Source: Stieleria maiorica (GTDB taxonomy: Bacteria > Planctomycetota > Planctomycetia > Pirellulales > Pirellulaceae). From it: DNA of 64,000 bases. The DNA is taken from NCBI RefSeq assembly GCF_008035925.1, contig NZ_CP036264.1, forward strand, positions 7,721,641 to 7,785,640, written 5' to 3'. Positions 18,169 through 26,933 of this stretch are shown here, piece after piece (position 1 is the first letter of the stretch; each line of letters starts with the position of its first letter). The position numbers and the translations under genes were made by a program. The notes under the pieces are model-generated. The model saw nothing but the letters and a program-made list of their open reading frames with translations. It was not told the DNA's origin and did not search any database.

Positions 18169-18216
18169 TTTAAAAACGTCCTACGGATTGTGGATGTTAG
18201 TCCGATCACAGGTGGG

Positions 18217-18428
18217 ATCAGCCGTTTCGCGCTAGCGTACGGGCCTGCAACACGAAGAAATCACACCGACGCCCGTTGGCTGGCGCCCAATGCCACCTAC
18301 TCTATGAGCCGACGGCGCTCGCCGCGGGCCTTGGATTGCCCTTTGAGACTTGTAAGGCCCGAGGCTAGCGCCTACGGCTCGGTTTATGATCGAAAGCAGG
18401 TGCATTGGGCTCGCGCCAAACGGCTGAT
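18217..18428. repeat. Nested inverted repeat element (gagccgacggcgctagcc type)
   Basis: The outer arms 18217-18232 and 18413-18428 match at 15 of 16 positions. An inner pair (about 18305-18332 and 18353-18382) carries the gagccgacggcgct-gcc-gcgggcc motif also found at 22839-22917. The element fills the gap upstream of the methyltransferase gene. Confidence 0.75.
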
Positions 18429-18444
18429 TAAACCAACAAGCCGC

Positions 18445-19218
18445 CTACCACAGATGCCAAGTGCCGGTCAGGCAGACGTAGATGCCCAAAATCAAATTCG
18501 TCACGCCGTGGGCGATCACGCAATTCCAGAACTTTCCCGTTTTTACCATCAGCCAGCTGACCAGTGAAAACCAAAGCGCCGCGGCGAAGCATTCGGCCGG
18601 ATGCGTGGCAATCCCATAAACCGTGCCGATGATTAATCCGTTGCGGCCGATTTCGGTCAGCGGCAGCGACGGCCAGTCTTCGGCCTCGAACGCCCGCATC
18701 ACAAACCCGCGCAAGAACAGCTCTTCGGCGATCGGCACACAGACCGCCAGCAATGTGAATCGCATCAGCAAAAAGCTCGCCAATTCGGCGCCCGACGGAT
18801 AGGTCGCAAACGGATTGACCCCGTCGCGCTTGGGCAACCAATCGTCCGGCAAGGCGAACCAATCGATGATTTGGCGTTCCAGATCCAGGGCACAGACGCC
18901 GATCCAAAGCGCCGCGCCGACGACCCCGACGATCCATCCCCAGCAGTCGATCGCCAGCGGGAATTGACGCACGATCTCGCGGCCGAACCACAGAATCGCC
19001 GCGGACATCGCAACCACTCTGGCAACCACCGAGATGAAATAGGCCGAGGCATGAACCGTTTCGCCGTCGCGGACCGGACTGGTGTCGATCACCGCGGCGA
19101 GAATAAAGAACATCAGCAGCGGCACGATCATCGCTGCTTTGCGGTGCCACGTGCTGGTGGGCCGCTGGCCCGTGTCGTGGCTCAAGTCGTGGCTCGAGTC
19201 CGAGTTCGGCTCGCTCAC
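18445..19218 (-). CDS. CPBP family (CAAX-type) intramembrane metalloprotease
   Basis: A 257-residue membrane protein with about six hydrophobic segments. The three ABI/CPBP motifs are present: EELFLRGFVMRAF (E165, E166, R170), ATHPAECFAA (H206) and IAHGVTNLILG (H237). These residues form the metal-binding active site in the family. The layout also resembles the CAAX-protease-like proteins linked to exosortase/PEP-CTERM systems, but no exosortase is in the window. Its start overlaps the stop of the upstream P-loop ATPase gene by 4 bp (ATGA), so the two are probably translated together. Confidence 0.85.
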   Translation of the reverse strand: MSEPNSDSSHDLSHDTGQRPTSTWHRKAAMIVPLLMFFILAAVIDTSPVRDGETVHASAYFISVVARVVAMSAAILWFGREIVRQFPLAIDCWGWIVGVVGAALWIGVCALDLERQIIDWFALPDDWLPKRDGVNPFATYPSGAELASFLLMRFTLLAVCVPIAEELFLRGFVMRAFEAEDWPSLPLTEIGRNGLIIGTVYGIATHPAECFAAALWFSLVSWLMVKTGKFWNCVIAHGVTNLILGIYVCLTGTWHLW

Positions 19219-20741
19219 GACGTACCGGAGTCGAGTTCACGACTGTAGACGGCCAACGCGGTTTCGAACGTCTCCGACCGGATCTTGAATTCCGGGTTGG
19301 AATCGGTGTAACGATTGCAGTGGTCGACCAGCACGCGATACAAAAATCGGAACAGGTGTCGCGGGACACGCAACGAATTGAACGCCGAGATGATCCTGGC
19401 GTAGTCCAGGTCGGAAAACAGGTCCTTCGGCTCGGGAGATTTCCCCGGAGCCGCACAGGCGATCATGCGGGCTCGGGCCAAGTCGTACAGCGATTCGCCG
19501 GTCCATTGAAACGACGGGATCACGTTCTGTTTGTCCAACCGAGCGCGTTCGTGAAAGTCACGCGATTCACGTTCCATGTCTCGGTGCAGATCCTGCGGCA
19601 GCATCAATTTGAATCCCACCCCCGGATGTTTCAGCAGTTTGTTGTCCAGCAGCGGCCAGACGAACAGACGCATCAGTTCGGTCTTGCCGCCCGTCATGTG
19701 CGGTTCGTCGACGCGGTCCATCAGCACGATCATGCCGCTGTACCCCAGTCGATCGATCACCGATTGAAACTTGTTCAGCAATTCGTAGCGATCGTCGGTT
19801 CGATCGTACCTCGGCAAGGGCTGGCTGGCGAGTTCTTTGATGGGAATCGAATGCAGCAGTTTTCGTGTGGTGCCGACTTCACGTTTGCCGACCCGCATGT
19901 GACGACGAATTCGAAACGCCGCCCACCAGGTTTTCAGCAGCCGCCACAGATACGGGGCCGATCCGATCAGCATCAACACGGGAGCCAACCAAAGGTAATC
20001 CCAAACCGTCTTCGGCGCCGCCACTTCGCCACCGTCGGCCGCGGCGGCATCACCACCGCCGGAGCCGCTGAACATGAAGTAGACGAACGCCAACGCGACG
20101 ATCACGCTCCATGCGCAAGCAAACCAACAGCTGATTTTGGCGACGATGTTGCCGTACCCCAAGTGCCGCCGCAGCGAATTCCAGCGTTCGATGAACGAAC
20201 CATCACTGGACTGGTCATAGCAGGCGGCCAACAGCAACAGATCGCGCGCGGCGGTGCGGTCCAATTTCGACAACATCTGGCGATCGATGCCGTCGTTCAC
20301 CTGGTCGGCTTTCAAAATTTGGTCGACCAGTTTGGTGACGCCCAAGCAGAGGATCGAATCCATGTGATCCCAAAGCTTCCATTCTTTGAGCACGCGTTCG
20401 GGTTTCCGGTTGGTGCGGCGGCTGAGTCGTTCGCTGAAGTGATCCAGGAATGGGTTGAAGTCATCGTAGGCGATCGTATAAATCCGCTCGCCGGGATGTT
20501 CCTGATTGAACTTCTGCAGATGCCGCAGGACCTGCAGCCGCATCGCGGTTTTGCCCGACCCCTTGGGGCCAAAAACGATGGCCGTCGATGGTTCGGTGGG
20601 ATCCCCGTACACCTTGTCCCAGACGGGGTGGTACGCGTTGGCGATACAGTGTTCTTTGAACACCTGGTCGGTCTGGGCGTCTTCCTCGGCAAAGGGATTG
20701 CGGACGATGCCGTGGTGTTCCAGCAAGCTCTGGATATTCAT
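19215..20741 (-). CDS. Membrane-anchored P-loop ATPase
   Basis: A 508-residue protein. A Walker A motif AIVFGPKGSGKTAMRL lies at residues 54-69 (GPKGSGKT 58-65), and a Walker B-like stretch, MIVLMDRVDEP, near residue 340. Two predicted membrane segments (WFACAWSVIVALAFVYFMF near 208-226 and YLWLAPVLMLIGSAPYLW near 250-270) interrupt the ATPase, and the loop between them is Ala/Gly-rich. This arrangement recalls KAP-type and ExeA/MoxR-like NTPases with inserted helices. The opening (LLEHHGIVRNPFAEED) is ExeA-like. The role is not known; coupling to the CPBP protease suggests a common membrane function. Family assignment is by motif only. Confidence 0.7.
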   Translation of the reverse strand: MNIQSLLEHHGIVRNPFAEEDAQTDQVFKEHCIANAYHPVWDKVYGDPTEPSTAIVFGPKGSGKTAMRLQVLRHLQKFNQEHPGERIYTIAYDDFNPFLDHFSERLSRRTNRKPERVLKEWKLWDHMDSILCLGVTKLVDQILKADQVNDGIDRQMLSKLDRTAARDLLLLAACYDQSSDGSFIERWNSLRRHLGYGNIVAKISCWFACAWSVIVALAFVYFMFSGSGGGDAAAADGGEVAAPKTVWDYLWLAPVLMLIGSAPYLWRLLKTWWAAFRIRRHMRVGKREVGTTRKLLHSIPIKELASQPLPRYDRTDDRYELLNKFQSVIDRLGYSGMIVLMDRVDEPHMTGGKTELMRLFVWPLLDNKLLKHPGVGFKLMLPQDLHRDMERESRDFHERARLDKQNVIPSFQWTGESLYDLARARMIACAAPGKSPEPKDLFSDLDYARIISAFNSLRVPRHLFRFLYRVLVDHCNRYTDSNPEFKIRSETFETALAVYSRELDSGTS

Positions 20742-20891
20742 GTTCGAATCATTGCCTCGTGCTCAGAAACTCGTGCTCAGAAACTCGAGTGTCGAATTTC
20801 CAGAGCGTTGCCTGGAATCAGATGAAGATCTCAAGCGAGCGCCCTCAAGTACCGGACGGCTCGCCCGTTTCGATTGACGACAGCGACCGGT

Positions 20892-21467
20892 TTACTGGCT
20901 GATCGATTTGACCATCGCCACAAACTTCTCGCGGTTGCCTTTGACGATTTCGGCAGGCCCGATCATTTTGACGAAATACTGCCGGCCTTCCGGTTCGACC
21001 ATGATCGCGCCGGCCATCGCGTAGTCTTCTCGCTGAACCACCTTGCCTCCGGCGAACGGCCCGCCACCCATGCGTTCGGCATAGGCACCGCTGACGTCGA
21101 CGATGTGGACGGACCATTTGCCGATGTCCATTTGTTCGGTTTTTTGTGCCGCATCGTCTCCACCGGAAAACTGGCCTTTCCATCGTTTGATGTTGGCTTC
21201 GACGCTACCGCCGGCGGCCATCATCGTCAACCGCGCCGTCGTTTCACCCTCGCCGACCTTGAACTCATGTTCGATGATTCGCGAGGCGGGGCGGGTTCGC
21301 TTGAATTCGGCCGGAACCTTCATCTCCGCTTTTCCGAGCACGCTGATCGTCTCGCCTCCTTTCTCCGCTTCGTCAGCCTTCAGCGGGCAAGCGGTCAAGA
21401 CGATGGTCGACGTAACGAATGCTGCAATCAGGGCGATGGGGCCGGCGGCTGCATAGAGAGATCGCAT
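20892..21467 (-). CDS. Secreted conserved hypothetical protein
   Basis: A 191-residue protein with a signal peptide (PIALIAAFVTSTIVLTACPLKADE, about residues 9-32); an LTAC sequence could also serve as a lipobox. The mature part is a single domain of about 155 residues with ISVLGKAEMKVPAEFKR and YFVKMIGPAEIVKGNREKF, ending KSISQ. It looks like proteins found across Pirellulales without known function. It has no cysteine besides that of the signal region and no repeats. It stands alone between the ATPase gene and a repeat-bearing gap. Confidence 0.65.
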   Translation of the reverse strand: MRSLYAAAGPIALIAAFVTSTIVLTACPLKADEAEKGGETISVLGKAEMKVPAEFKRTRPASRIIEHEFKVGEGETTARLTMMAAGGSVEANIKRWKGQFSGGDDAAQKTEQMDIGKWSVHIVDVSGAYAERMGGGPFAGGKVVQREDYAMAGAIMVEPEGRQYFVKMIGPAEIVKGNREKFVAMVKSISQ

Positions 21468-21604
21468 TTGGGAACTCCGCGAGGGTCGGGGGAGAGTTAA
21501 AAGCAGGGACGGTTAATCTTGGGACACTTTAGCCGATCAGGCAAAGGGTCTGAAAGTCGGCGGGCGGTGCTTTGTCAAAGCGAACCGGTCCGCGTCACGT
21601 TGAC

Positions 21605-21666
21605 GTAGCTACGCTCGCCAGAGCGTGGCGAACACGGCGGATCCACCTTCTGGCGAAGGTAGCTAC
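21605..21666. repeat. 62-bp palindromic dispersed repeat, intergenic copy
   Basis: The sequence begins and ends with gtagctac and contains gctcgccagagcgtgg and ccttctggcgaagg. It lies in the gap (21468-21730) between two minus-strand genes. The same 62-bp length and pattern recur inside a coding sequence at 62747-62808. Confidence 0.8.
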
Positions 21667-21730
21667 CTTCAATCGGCAATTCACGACGTTTCGTAGGCAA
21701 AGCGGCGCCGAGCAACGATCCGCCGCCGAG

Positions 21731-22552
21731 CTAGCCGCTGGTCGAGGCCACCAGGATCAACGTGACAAACAAACCGACGACCAAGGTGGCCAAGACGGCG
21801 ACCAAGGTGATCCTGCGCGAAGAGCGTTTGCGTCGGACCGCACCGATTTTGGCATCACCGGCGAAATCCGATCCGATCCGGCTGGTCTTTTCGTGGGAGA
21901 TCCGGGTGGTCATCTTGGATCCACTGGGGGCGTCGGAGAACGGCTCGATCGCGGTCGTTGACGGTGCCCCGGGCAGCGAATCGGCGATCTCCGCCAACGC
22001 ATCGGACGCTTCTCGCCACTGCGGCCAGCCGTCTTTCCACAGCAATGCGGTTTTGGCCACGCGGCCTTCGCCGATCCAGATCTTCAGCATCTCCGAAGTG
22101 GCAGGTCCGTATTGTCCCCCGCTGGGTGGGCGGACGTACCAGGTCGCCGCCGAATCGCCGGAAAGAATCTCCGGGGCCTCTCCTGCGAAGGTTCCCTCCG
22201 CGTCCTCCGTGGGGGAGGAACCAGCGGCCGTTACCGATGATGTCGCAGTGGCGGTTGCCGTGCCGGCCGCTGCCGCCGCTTCGGTGGACGCGTTTTCCGC
22301 CTGTGGTGAACTCGCCGAGAAATCCTCTGCCACTGCGTCCGCTTCCACGCGGTTCACTTCGATGCCGGTCGCTTGTGTGTCGATCGCTGCCGCCGCGGGC
22401 CGGGGTGTGGCGATCGGCGACGAGAATTCGGCATCGGCCAGGGGAATTCGGAACCTGGTGCCGCACTCGGGGCAAACGCCACGACGACCCGCCAATTCGG
22501 ATTTGATGTTCAACGGTTTCGCACAACCGTGACACGAAAATCGGATTCCCAT
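21731..22552 (-). CDS. Zinc-ribbon / GYF_2 domain membrane protein
   Basis: A 273-residue protein. It starts with a zinc ribbon (MGIRFSCHGCAKPLN ... GVCPECGTRF; C7, C10, C27, C30), continues with a long low-complexity Ala/Thr/Ser linker, and then has a GYF_2-like domain (WYVRPPSGGQYGPATSEML ... ALLWKDGWPQWREA). It ends with a single membrane segment (LVAVLATLVVGLFVTLILVA), so it is probably tail-anchored with the other domains in the cytoplasm. The ATG at 22552 was chosen because the zinc ribbon starts there; the ORF extends 16 codons further upstream. Such proteins are common in planctomycetes and may bind proline-rich partners; the partner here is unknown. Confidence 0.8.
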   Translation of the reverse strand: MGIRFSCHGCAKPLNIKSELAGRRGVCPECGTRFRIPLADAEFSSPIATPRPAAAAIDTQATGIEVNRVEADAVAEDFSASSPQAENASTEAAAAAGTATATATSSVTAAGSSPTEDAEGTFAGEAPEILSGDSAATWYVRPPSGGQYGPATSEMLKIWIGEGRVAKTALLWKDGWPQWREASDALAEIADSLPGAPSTTAIEPFSDAPSGSKMTTRISHEKTSRIGSDFAGDAKIGAVRRKRSSRRITLVAVLATLVVGLFVTLILVASTSG

Positions 22553-22735
22553 CGGCCTGATTTGAAAAGACTGGAACGGAGGCCCGATCGAGCATGCCAC
22601 GCAGGTCGGGATCGGGCGAAGGGTCCAGTGTAGCCCATCACCGGTTCGCCGTCGGACCGTGCAGGTCCATCGACTTTAAAAAATCAGGCCAGTCCTGGTC
22701 TCCCGCCGCAGCTTGATTTTCGGGTGGGCTGGACC

Positions 22736-22809
22736 GTCGCCGTCCTCTCCGAGGTCGGCGTGGGGGAAAGCTTCGTTTTTCGTGCGCCGAGTTCGGAGAA
22801 CACGGCGAC
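22736..22809 (+). repeat. 74-bp dispersed repeat, copy 2
   Basis: Inverted ends (gtcgccgtcctctccga and tcggagaacacggcgac) flank an interior similar to that of the copy at 16061-16137. It lies in the 380-bp gap 22553-22932, which shows no gene. Confidence 0.75.
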
Positions 22810-22838
22810 TCTCCGAACGCATCGGCTAGCCGTAAATC

Positions 22839-22917
22839 GTGAGCCGATGGCGCTAGCCACGGGCCTCGAAGGGCGATGCTGGCACCGCTAGGCCCGCGGC
22901 TAGCGCCGTCGGCTCAC
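22839..22917. repeat. Hairpin repeat (gagccgatggcgctagcc type)
   Basis: Two 28-bp arms (22839-22866 and 22890-22917) form a near-perfect inverted repeat just downstream of the TadE-like gene's stop codon. It may terminate the TadE/TadG operon. The motif also occurs at 18305-18382. Confidence 0.8.
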
Positions 22918-22932
22918 TAATTCGACAGCCCA

Positions 22933-23460
22933 CTAGAGATTGGAACTCTCACGCTGCATCGTCAGCGTCCGCGTGATCGTGCTGCCACCGGTGAATTGTG
23001 GCGGCACAAACGTGTTGGCATCCAACGAGACTTCGACGGTCAGCGTCAGTTCGGGGGTTTGGTTGTTGATCGTCGACGGTGAAACATCGACCGTCGTGGC
23101 CCGCAGACCCAGGGTCCCCAGCACGTTGTTCGCCGCGGCACGGGCGTCGGCCGCGGTCGCCCCCGGAACGATCGCTCGGCGACAGCCTTCGTACACCGCA
23201 TTGTCGACGGTGTGCCGAATCATCGCGACGCGGCAGAATTCAAAGGCGGCGAAAAAGAAGAAGAACAACAACGGTGCGACGATCGCGAATTCAACCATCG
23301 CCGCACCGCGTCGCGGGCGGATACGGCGTCGCGGCGTTGGCCGACGTGCCGATCGCAGGTCGGGGCGACCGATCTGGAGGGGGCGGTCAACTGCATCGGT
23401 GGCATTCACGTGGTGGTCGCTCCTGTTCGTCGCCAACGCGGATTCTGTTGTGGCCGTCAT
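22933..23460 (-). CDS. TadE-like pseudopilin protein
   Basis: A 175-residue protein. After a basic N-terminal part (about 50 residues), RRGAAMVEFAIVAPLLFFFFFAAFEFCRVAMI matches the TadE/TadG N-terminal domain: a conserved E in the MVEFA motif and one membrane segment. The remainder is a small extracytoplasmic domain. TadE proteins are minor pseudopilins of Flp/Tad pili; planctomycetes often carry TadE/TadG genes without the rest of the Tad machinery, as seen here. The start overlaps the stop of the TadG gene by 4 bp (ATGA), and the hairpin at 22839-22917 follows. Confidence 0.82.
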   Translation of the reverse strand: MTATTESALATNRSDHHVNATDAVDRPLQIGRPDLRSARRPTPRRRIRPRRGAAMVEFAIVAPLLFFFFFAAFEFCRVAMIRHTVDNAVYEGCRRAIVPGATAADARAAANNVLGTLGLRATTVDVSPSTINNQTPELTLTVEVSLDANTFVPPQFTGGSTITRTLTMQRESSNL

Positions 23461-24524
23461 TCTGTGATCACCGTTCCCAACGTGAGTGCGATCTCCCGAT
23501 AGGCCTCGACCAGTTCGGCGGCGCTGAGGGCGTGGAAGTGGCGTCCGCCGCCGATGGCCGCAACCGCTCGCATGCGGTTTTGGTCTGCCCCACGTCCGAA
23601 GGTGATGGTGTGGATTTGGATTTGATCGGCAGCCAGGTCGGTCGCCACCGTCGCCGGTTCGGGACCTTCGTTGTGCAATCCGTCGGTCATCACGATCATC
23701 GTGCGTTCCACGAAATCTTCGTCGCGCCCGGAATTGATGATCGCTTGACCGGCTCGCATCCCGCGGCTGATACTCGTGCGTCCGCTGGTGACCAGGGCGG
23801 ACAACCCGCTGGTGATTTCACCCAGGTTTACCGTCAGTTGGACGTCTTGGGTGGCGAATTGATTGTAGGACGCCAACCCGACTTGTTCGTTGACCGGGGT
23901 GGTGCCCAGGGTTGCGACAAACACGCCGATCGCGGTTTGCAGGTCCACGAACTTCGTTCCGGTCATCGAACCGCTGCGGTCGACGACCAAGATGACGTCG
24001 CGTTCGATGTAGGTCGCCGCCGACGTCAGTTGCGGTTCGAAGGTGCTGAACCCCAGGATGTTTCCGAACAATAGTGGGATCGCGCCCGACGCCGAACCGC
24101 TGGTCCGACGCCCGGTCACACGAACGGTGTTCAGCGGTGTGGCACCGTTGCGAAATACGAAACGCCCCTCGGCGTCCTGGTCGCTACGGCCGAATTCAAA
24201 GTCGCTGTTTTCCAATTGCAGCGGCTGGCCGTTGACGCGGTTCAGCAATGCGATCTCCTGGCCCCGACGGATCGCAAGCGAGGTGTCGAAGGTTTTCGAC
24301 AACTCCTGCGACGCCGCCTGGCTGGCCGCATCGGTGGCCGATCGCAGCTCCGTTCGGGACAGATGCATGTGGGCGATGTCGACCGAAAAGGCGACGGTGG
24401 CGACGAACCCGACCAGCATGACCAGGATCAGGATCAGCATCGCACCGCGGCGTTTCCGCCGACGCATGGCAGTGGGGGTGACCATCGGTTTGAATCCAAC
24501 GGGGGTGTCAGTGGAAAGGGGCAC
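23457..24524 (-). CDS. TadG-like protein with von Willebrand factor A domain
   Basis: A 355-residue protein with a basic N-terminus and a membrane segment (RRGAMLILILVMLVGFVATVAF, about residues 26-47) of the TadG/Flp-pilus N-terminal type. From residue about 175 there is a VWA domain with a complete MIDAS start, LVVDRSGSMTG (D182, S184, S186), plus TSGRTSISRGM and MIVMTDGLHNEGP. It is therefore likely to be an envelope metal-dependent adhesion or assembly factor. It lies between two TadE genes in one operon (7 bp after the upstream TadE, 4-bp overlap with the downstream one). Confidence 0.85.
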   Translation of the reverse strand: MPLSTDTPVGFKPMVTPTAMRRRKRRGAMLILILVMLVGFVATVAFSVDIAHMHLSRTELRSATDAASQAASQELSKTFDTSLAIRRGQEIALLNRVNGQPLQLENSDFEFGRSDQDAEGRFVFRNGATPLNTVRVTGRRTSGSASGAIPLLFGNILGFSTFEPQLTSAATYIERDVILVVDRSGSMTGTKFVDLQTAIGVFVATLGTTPVNEQVGLASYNQFATQDVQLTVNLGEITSGLSALVTSGRTSISRGMRAGQAIINSGRDEDFVERTMIVMTDGLHNEGPEPATVATDLAADQIQIHTITFGRGADQNRMRAVAAIGGGRHFHALSAAELVEAYREIALTLGTVITE

Positions 24525-24531
24525 GCTTGTT

Positions 24532-24960
24532 CTATTCCTTTAACATCACGACGCGGGCGGTCAGGTCTCGGTTGCTGACGAATTCGCCCGCGATCGGGCT
24601 GTTGGTCCGCGTCGGGGCAGAGACTTCGCAAATGATCTGATCGCCACGTTGCAAGTTTTCCACGCCCGAGGGGAATCGGATCTCGAAATCGTTGACGCCT
24701 CGGGATTCCAGAATCGCAAGCGCACGGGCGTCAGCCTGGGCCTCGGTGCTACCCGGCTTGGCGGCCTCGCGGATTCCCTCGTAGCACGCCACGCTCAAGG
24801 ATTGTTTCAAAAAGATAAAGCTGGATGCTTCGATCGATCCGAACACCAGCAACACGATGACGGGCAAACAGACGGCGAATTCGACCGCCGCGACCCCGCT
24901 GCGCTTGCGTTTCAATCGTCGCTTGCCACCCATCGAACCACCCCTGGATGGACTACCCAT
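24532..24960 (-). CDS. TadE-like pseudopilin protein
   Basis: A 142-residue protein with the TadE N-terminal domain RSGVAAVEFAVCLPVIVLLVFGSIEASSFIF (about residues 20-50), including the conserved AAVEFA glutamate before the membrane helix. A small extracytoplasmic domain of about 90 residues follows, ending TARVVMLKE. Internal starts at residue 10 (MGGKRRLKRK) are possible. It overlaps the end of the upstream membrane-protein gene by 8 bp and precedes TadG by 7 bp, giving a tight operon. Confidence 0.83.
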   Translation of the reverse strand: MGSPSRGGSMGGKRRLKRKRSGVAAVEFAVCLPVIVLLVFGSIEASSFIFLKQSLSVACYEGIREAAKPGSTEAQADARALAILESRGVNDFEIRFPSGVENLQRGDQIICEVSAPTRTNSPIAGEFVSNRDLTARVVMLKE

Positions 24961-25453
24961 CGGACCGCTCCCCTGCGTTGTCCGTTGCCGGTGTGCCTGT
25001 TGCCGCCGCGGTGGTGCCCGTCGTGTCCGTGGTCGGCTGGTCGGCTTGCCGCAGCTGCATCACGTCATTGAAATGGGACGCCATCTCCTGCCAGAAATCG
25101 TTGTCGCGAAACTTCAGTGGAGCGACCGCGCGGCCCGCCTTGATGTCTTTCAGGGTGTTTCGCAATCGCAGGATCGGGCCGGCAAAACGATGACTCAGCT
25201 TCAACGTGTCCCAGACGAACGCGGGGATCAACGCGACCGTGATCACGAAGAACGGCAAGAACCGTCGCAGCGTGTCGCCGAAGGTCTGGCCCCAATCGGC
25301 ATCGGGTTGCTCGAACAATCGAATCCAGAACGTCAATGCGATCGTGTTGCAGACGAAGAACACGATCCAATGCAACGCCACGCGGCGGACCAAGCTGCCT
25401 TGGACCTCCGTGTCGACGAGCGTTCTGCTGCGTTTTGCGGGAATTGTAGCCAT
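24953..25453 (-). CDS. HAMP-like two-helix membrane protein
   Basis: A 166-residue protein with two predicted membrane segments (VALHWIVFFVCNTIALTFWI and LPFFVITVALIPAFVWDTL). HRFAGPILRLRNTLKDIKAGRAVAPLKFRDNDFWQEMASHFND follows and resembles a HAMP linker. The C-terminal 35 residues are Thr/Ala-rich and low in complexity. There is no kinase or methyl-accepting domain, so it looks like a HAMP-only membrane protein; such genes precede TadE/TadG genes in related planctomycetes as far as I recall. The ATG at 25453 (MATIPAKRS) is preferred over one 18 codons upstream because it starts immediately before the basic region. It is the first gene of the TadE/TadG operon. Confidence 0.7.
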   Translation of the reverse strand: MATIPAKRSRTLVDTEVQGSLVRRVALHWIVFFVCNTIALTFWIRLFEQPDADWGQTFGDTLRRFLPFFVITVALIPAFVWDTLKLSHRFAGPILRLRNTLKDIKAGRAVAPLKFRDNDFWQEMASHFNDVMQLRQADQPTTDTTGTTAAATGTPATDNAGERSDG

Positions 25454-25574
25454 CGTCCTATCAGATTGATTCGTGGTTGACCGGTACTTGCGGCCTGTCG
25501 CAAGCACGCCCTACGGAAAAACGTAGGCCACGAATAACGTGATCGGGGAGGACTTTTTTAGCTCTGGCTCGGGT

Positions 25575-26933
25575 TTAGCTCTCGTCCGGGATCGGCCGCC
25601 CGTGCGGGTCCTCGACCGGCGCATCGGTTTCTCTGGCAAGCTCGTCGCGGAGATTTCGGTCGGTGAAGTGCTCGAACCGCTCCGCCTGGTCGTGAATTCG
25701 CTCGGCCCCGCTGCCCGCGCGGTCGACCAGGTATTGCTCCCACAACCGGTGCGATCGGACCAACCGTTGTCCCCGTTCGCGTCCGATGTCCGTCAGTCGC
25801 AGTGCATCGTCGCGCACGGTGACTTCGCCGCGCCGGCGGAGCAAGGCCAGCGCCATCTTCATCGACCAAGTCGACGCAAACAGCTCGCCCGCCAACCATG
25901 TCGTTCGGGGCGCCGGGTGCTCGAGTTCTTCACCCCGAAACAGTGACGCGACGATGTCGTCACAGAGGATGCGAAGTGACAACAATTGACGCCGCACCAG
26001 TTTGACGACAACGCCGTGCCGCGGTCCGAACGTCGCCGCGGCGAAAAACAGACCGCCGGCGGCAACGGCGATCATGCCCGACGTCGTTGTGCTGCGATAG
26101 CCGATCCATGTCGGGATGCTGAGCGCCATCATATGGCCCAGCACCGCCGAAATGATCGCCAGCAGAACACTGATCGCGATCATCACGCCCAGCCGATCAG
26201 TCAGCATGTAGGCCGCCGCAGCGGGCACCACGAACATCGCCACCACCAAAATGCTGCCCACACTTTCAAAACAGGCCACCGCGGTCACCGAGACCAGGAC
26301 CATCAATCCGTAGTGCATCCAGGTCGACGAGAACCCCATCGTCGTCGCCAGCGCCGGATCGAACGAAGTCAAACGCAGCTCTTTAAAAAACAGCAACACG
26401 AACAGCGCATTGATCACCGTCACCACCGACAGCACGACCGCCGCCCGAGGCACTTGGTAACCCAGTACCGAGACGGTATCCAACGGCGTTAATTCGATCG
26501 ATCCGTACAACACACAATTCGGGTCCAAGTCCACCGCGTCGGCGGTTTGCACCAGGATCACCAATCCGAGCGCGAACAGAGACGTGAACACGACGCCCAT
26601 CGACGCCCCTTCGTCCACCCCGCCGGTCCCCCGAATCCACTCGGTGAATAACGCCGTCAGCAATCCCACCACCACCGCACCGACAAACATCGGCAGGCTG
26701 CTGCGGGTCTGGGTGACCAAAAACGCGACCGCGATCCCGGGCAGCACCGCGTGCGTGATCGCATCGCCCAGCATGCTCATCTTCCGCAGCACCAGGAAAT
26801 TTCCCAGCAGCGACGAAGCGACCGCCGACAACGCGCCGACCACGACGATCCAGCCGTCCAGCGTCCAGCTCCACGACAACCCCAGGCATAGCGTTTGCCC
26901 GGTCATCGGTGACAAGAACGTCTCGCTGATCAC
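25575..26933 (-). CDS. Metal ABC transporter permease with C-terminal DtxR/MntR-like domain
   Basis: A 452-residue membrane protein of the ABC-3 family (ZnuB/MntB/TroC type), with about eight membrane helices in residues 20-290; typical are LLGNFLVLRKMSMLGDAITHAVLPG and ILVVAMFVVPAAAAYML. The C-terminal ~130 residues are soluble and resemble the winged-helix end and dimerisation/metal-binding domain of DtxR/MntR repressors: LRLTDIGRERGQRLVRSHRLWEQYL, then IHDQAERFEHF. The residues aligning by eye with MntR metal ligands (H in RSHRLWE; E, E, H in AERFEH) are all present. I chose the GTG at 26933, which overlaps the upstream stop (GTGA); an ATG at 26906 is an alternative. It is last in a four-gene metal-import operon. 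Confidence 0.87.
   Translation of the reverse strand: MISETFLSPMTGQTLCLGLSWSWTLDGWIVVVGALSAVASSLLGNFLVLRKMSMLGDAITHAVLPGIAVAFLVTQTRSSLPMFVGAVVVGLLTALFTEWIRGTGGVDEGASMGVVFTSLFALGLVILVQTADAVDLDPNCVLYGSIELTPLDTVSVLGYQVPRAAVVLSVVTVINALFVLLFFKELRLTSFDPALATTMGFSSTWMHYGLMVLVSVTAVACFESVGSILVVAMFVVPAAAAYMLTDRLGVMIAISVLLAIISAVLGHMMALSIPTWIGYRSTTTSGMIAVAAGGLFFAAATFGPRHGVVVKLVRRQLLSLRILCDDIVASLFRGEELEHPAPRTTWLAGELFASTWSMKMALALLRRRGEVTVRDDALRLTDIGRERGQRLVRSHRLWEQYLVDRAGSGAERIHDQAERFEHFTDRNLRDELARETDAPVEDPHGRPIPDES

Noticed and set aside
25510..25527. Hairpin cctacg-gaaaaa-cgtagg as terminator
   Set aside because: The stem is only 6 bp and no T-tract follows on the minus strand, so I do not call a terminator.
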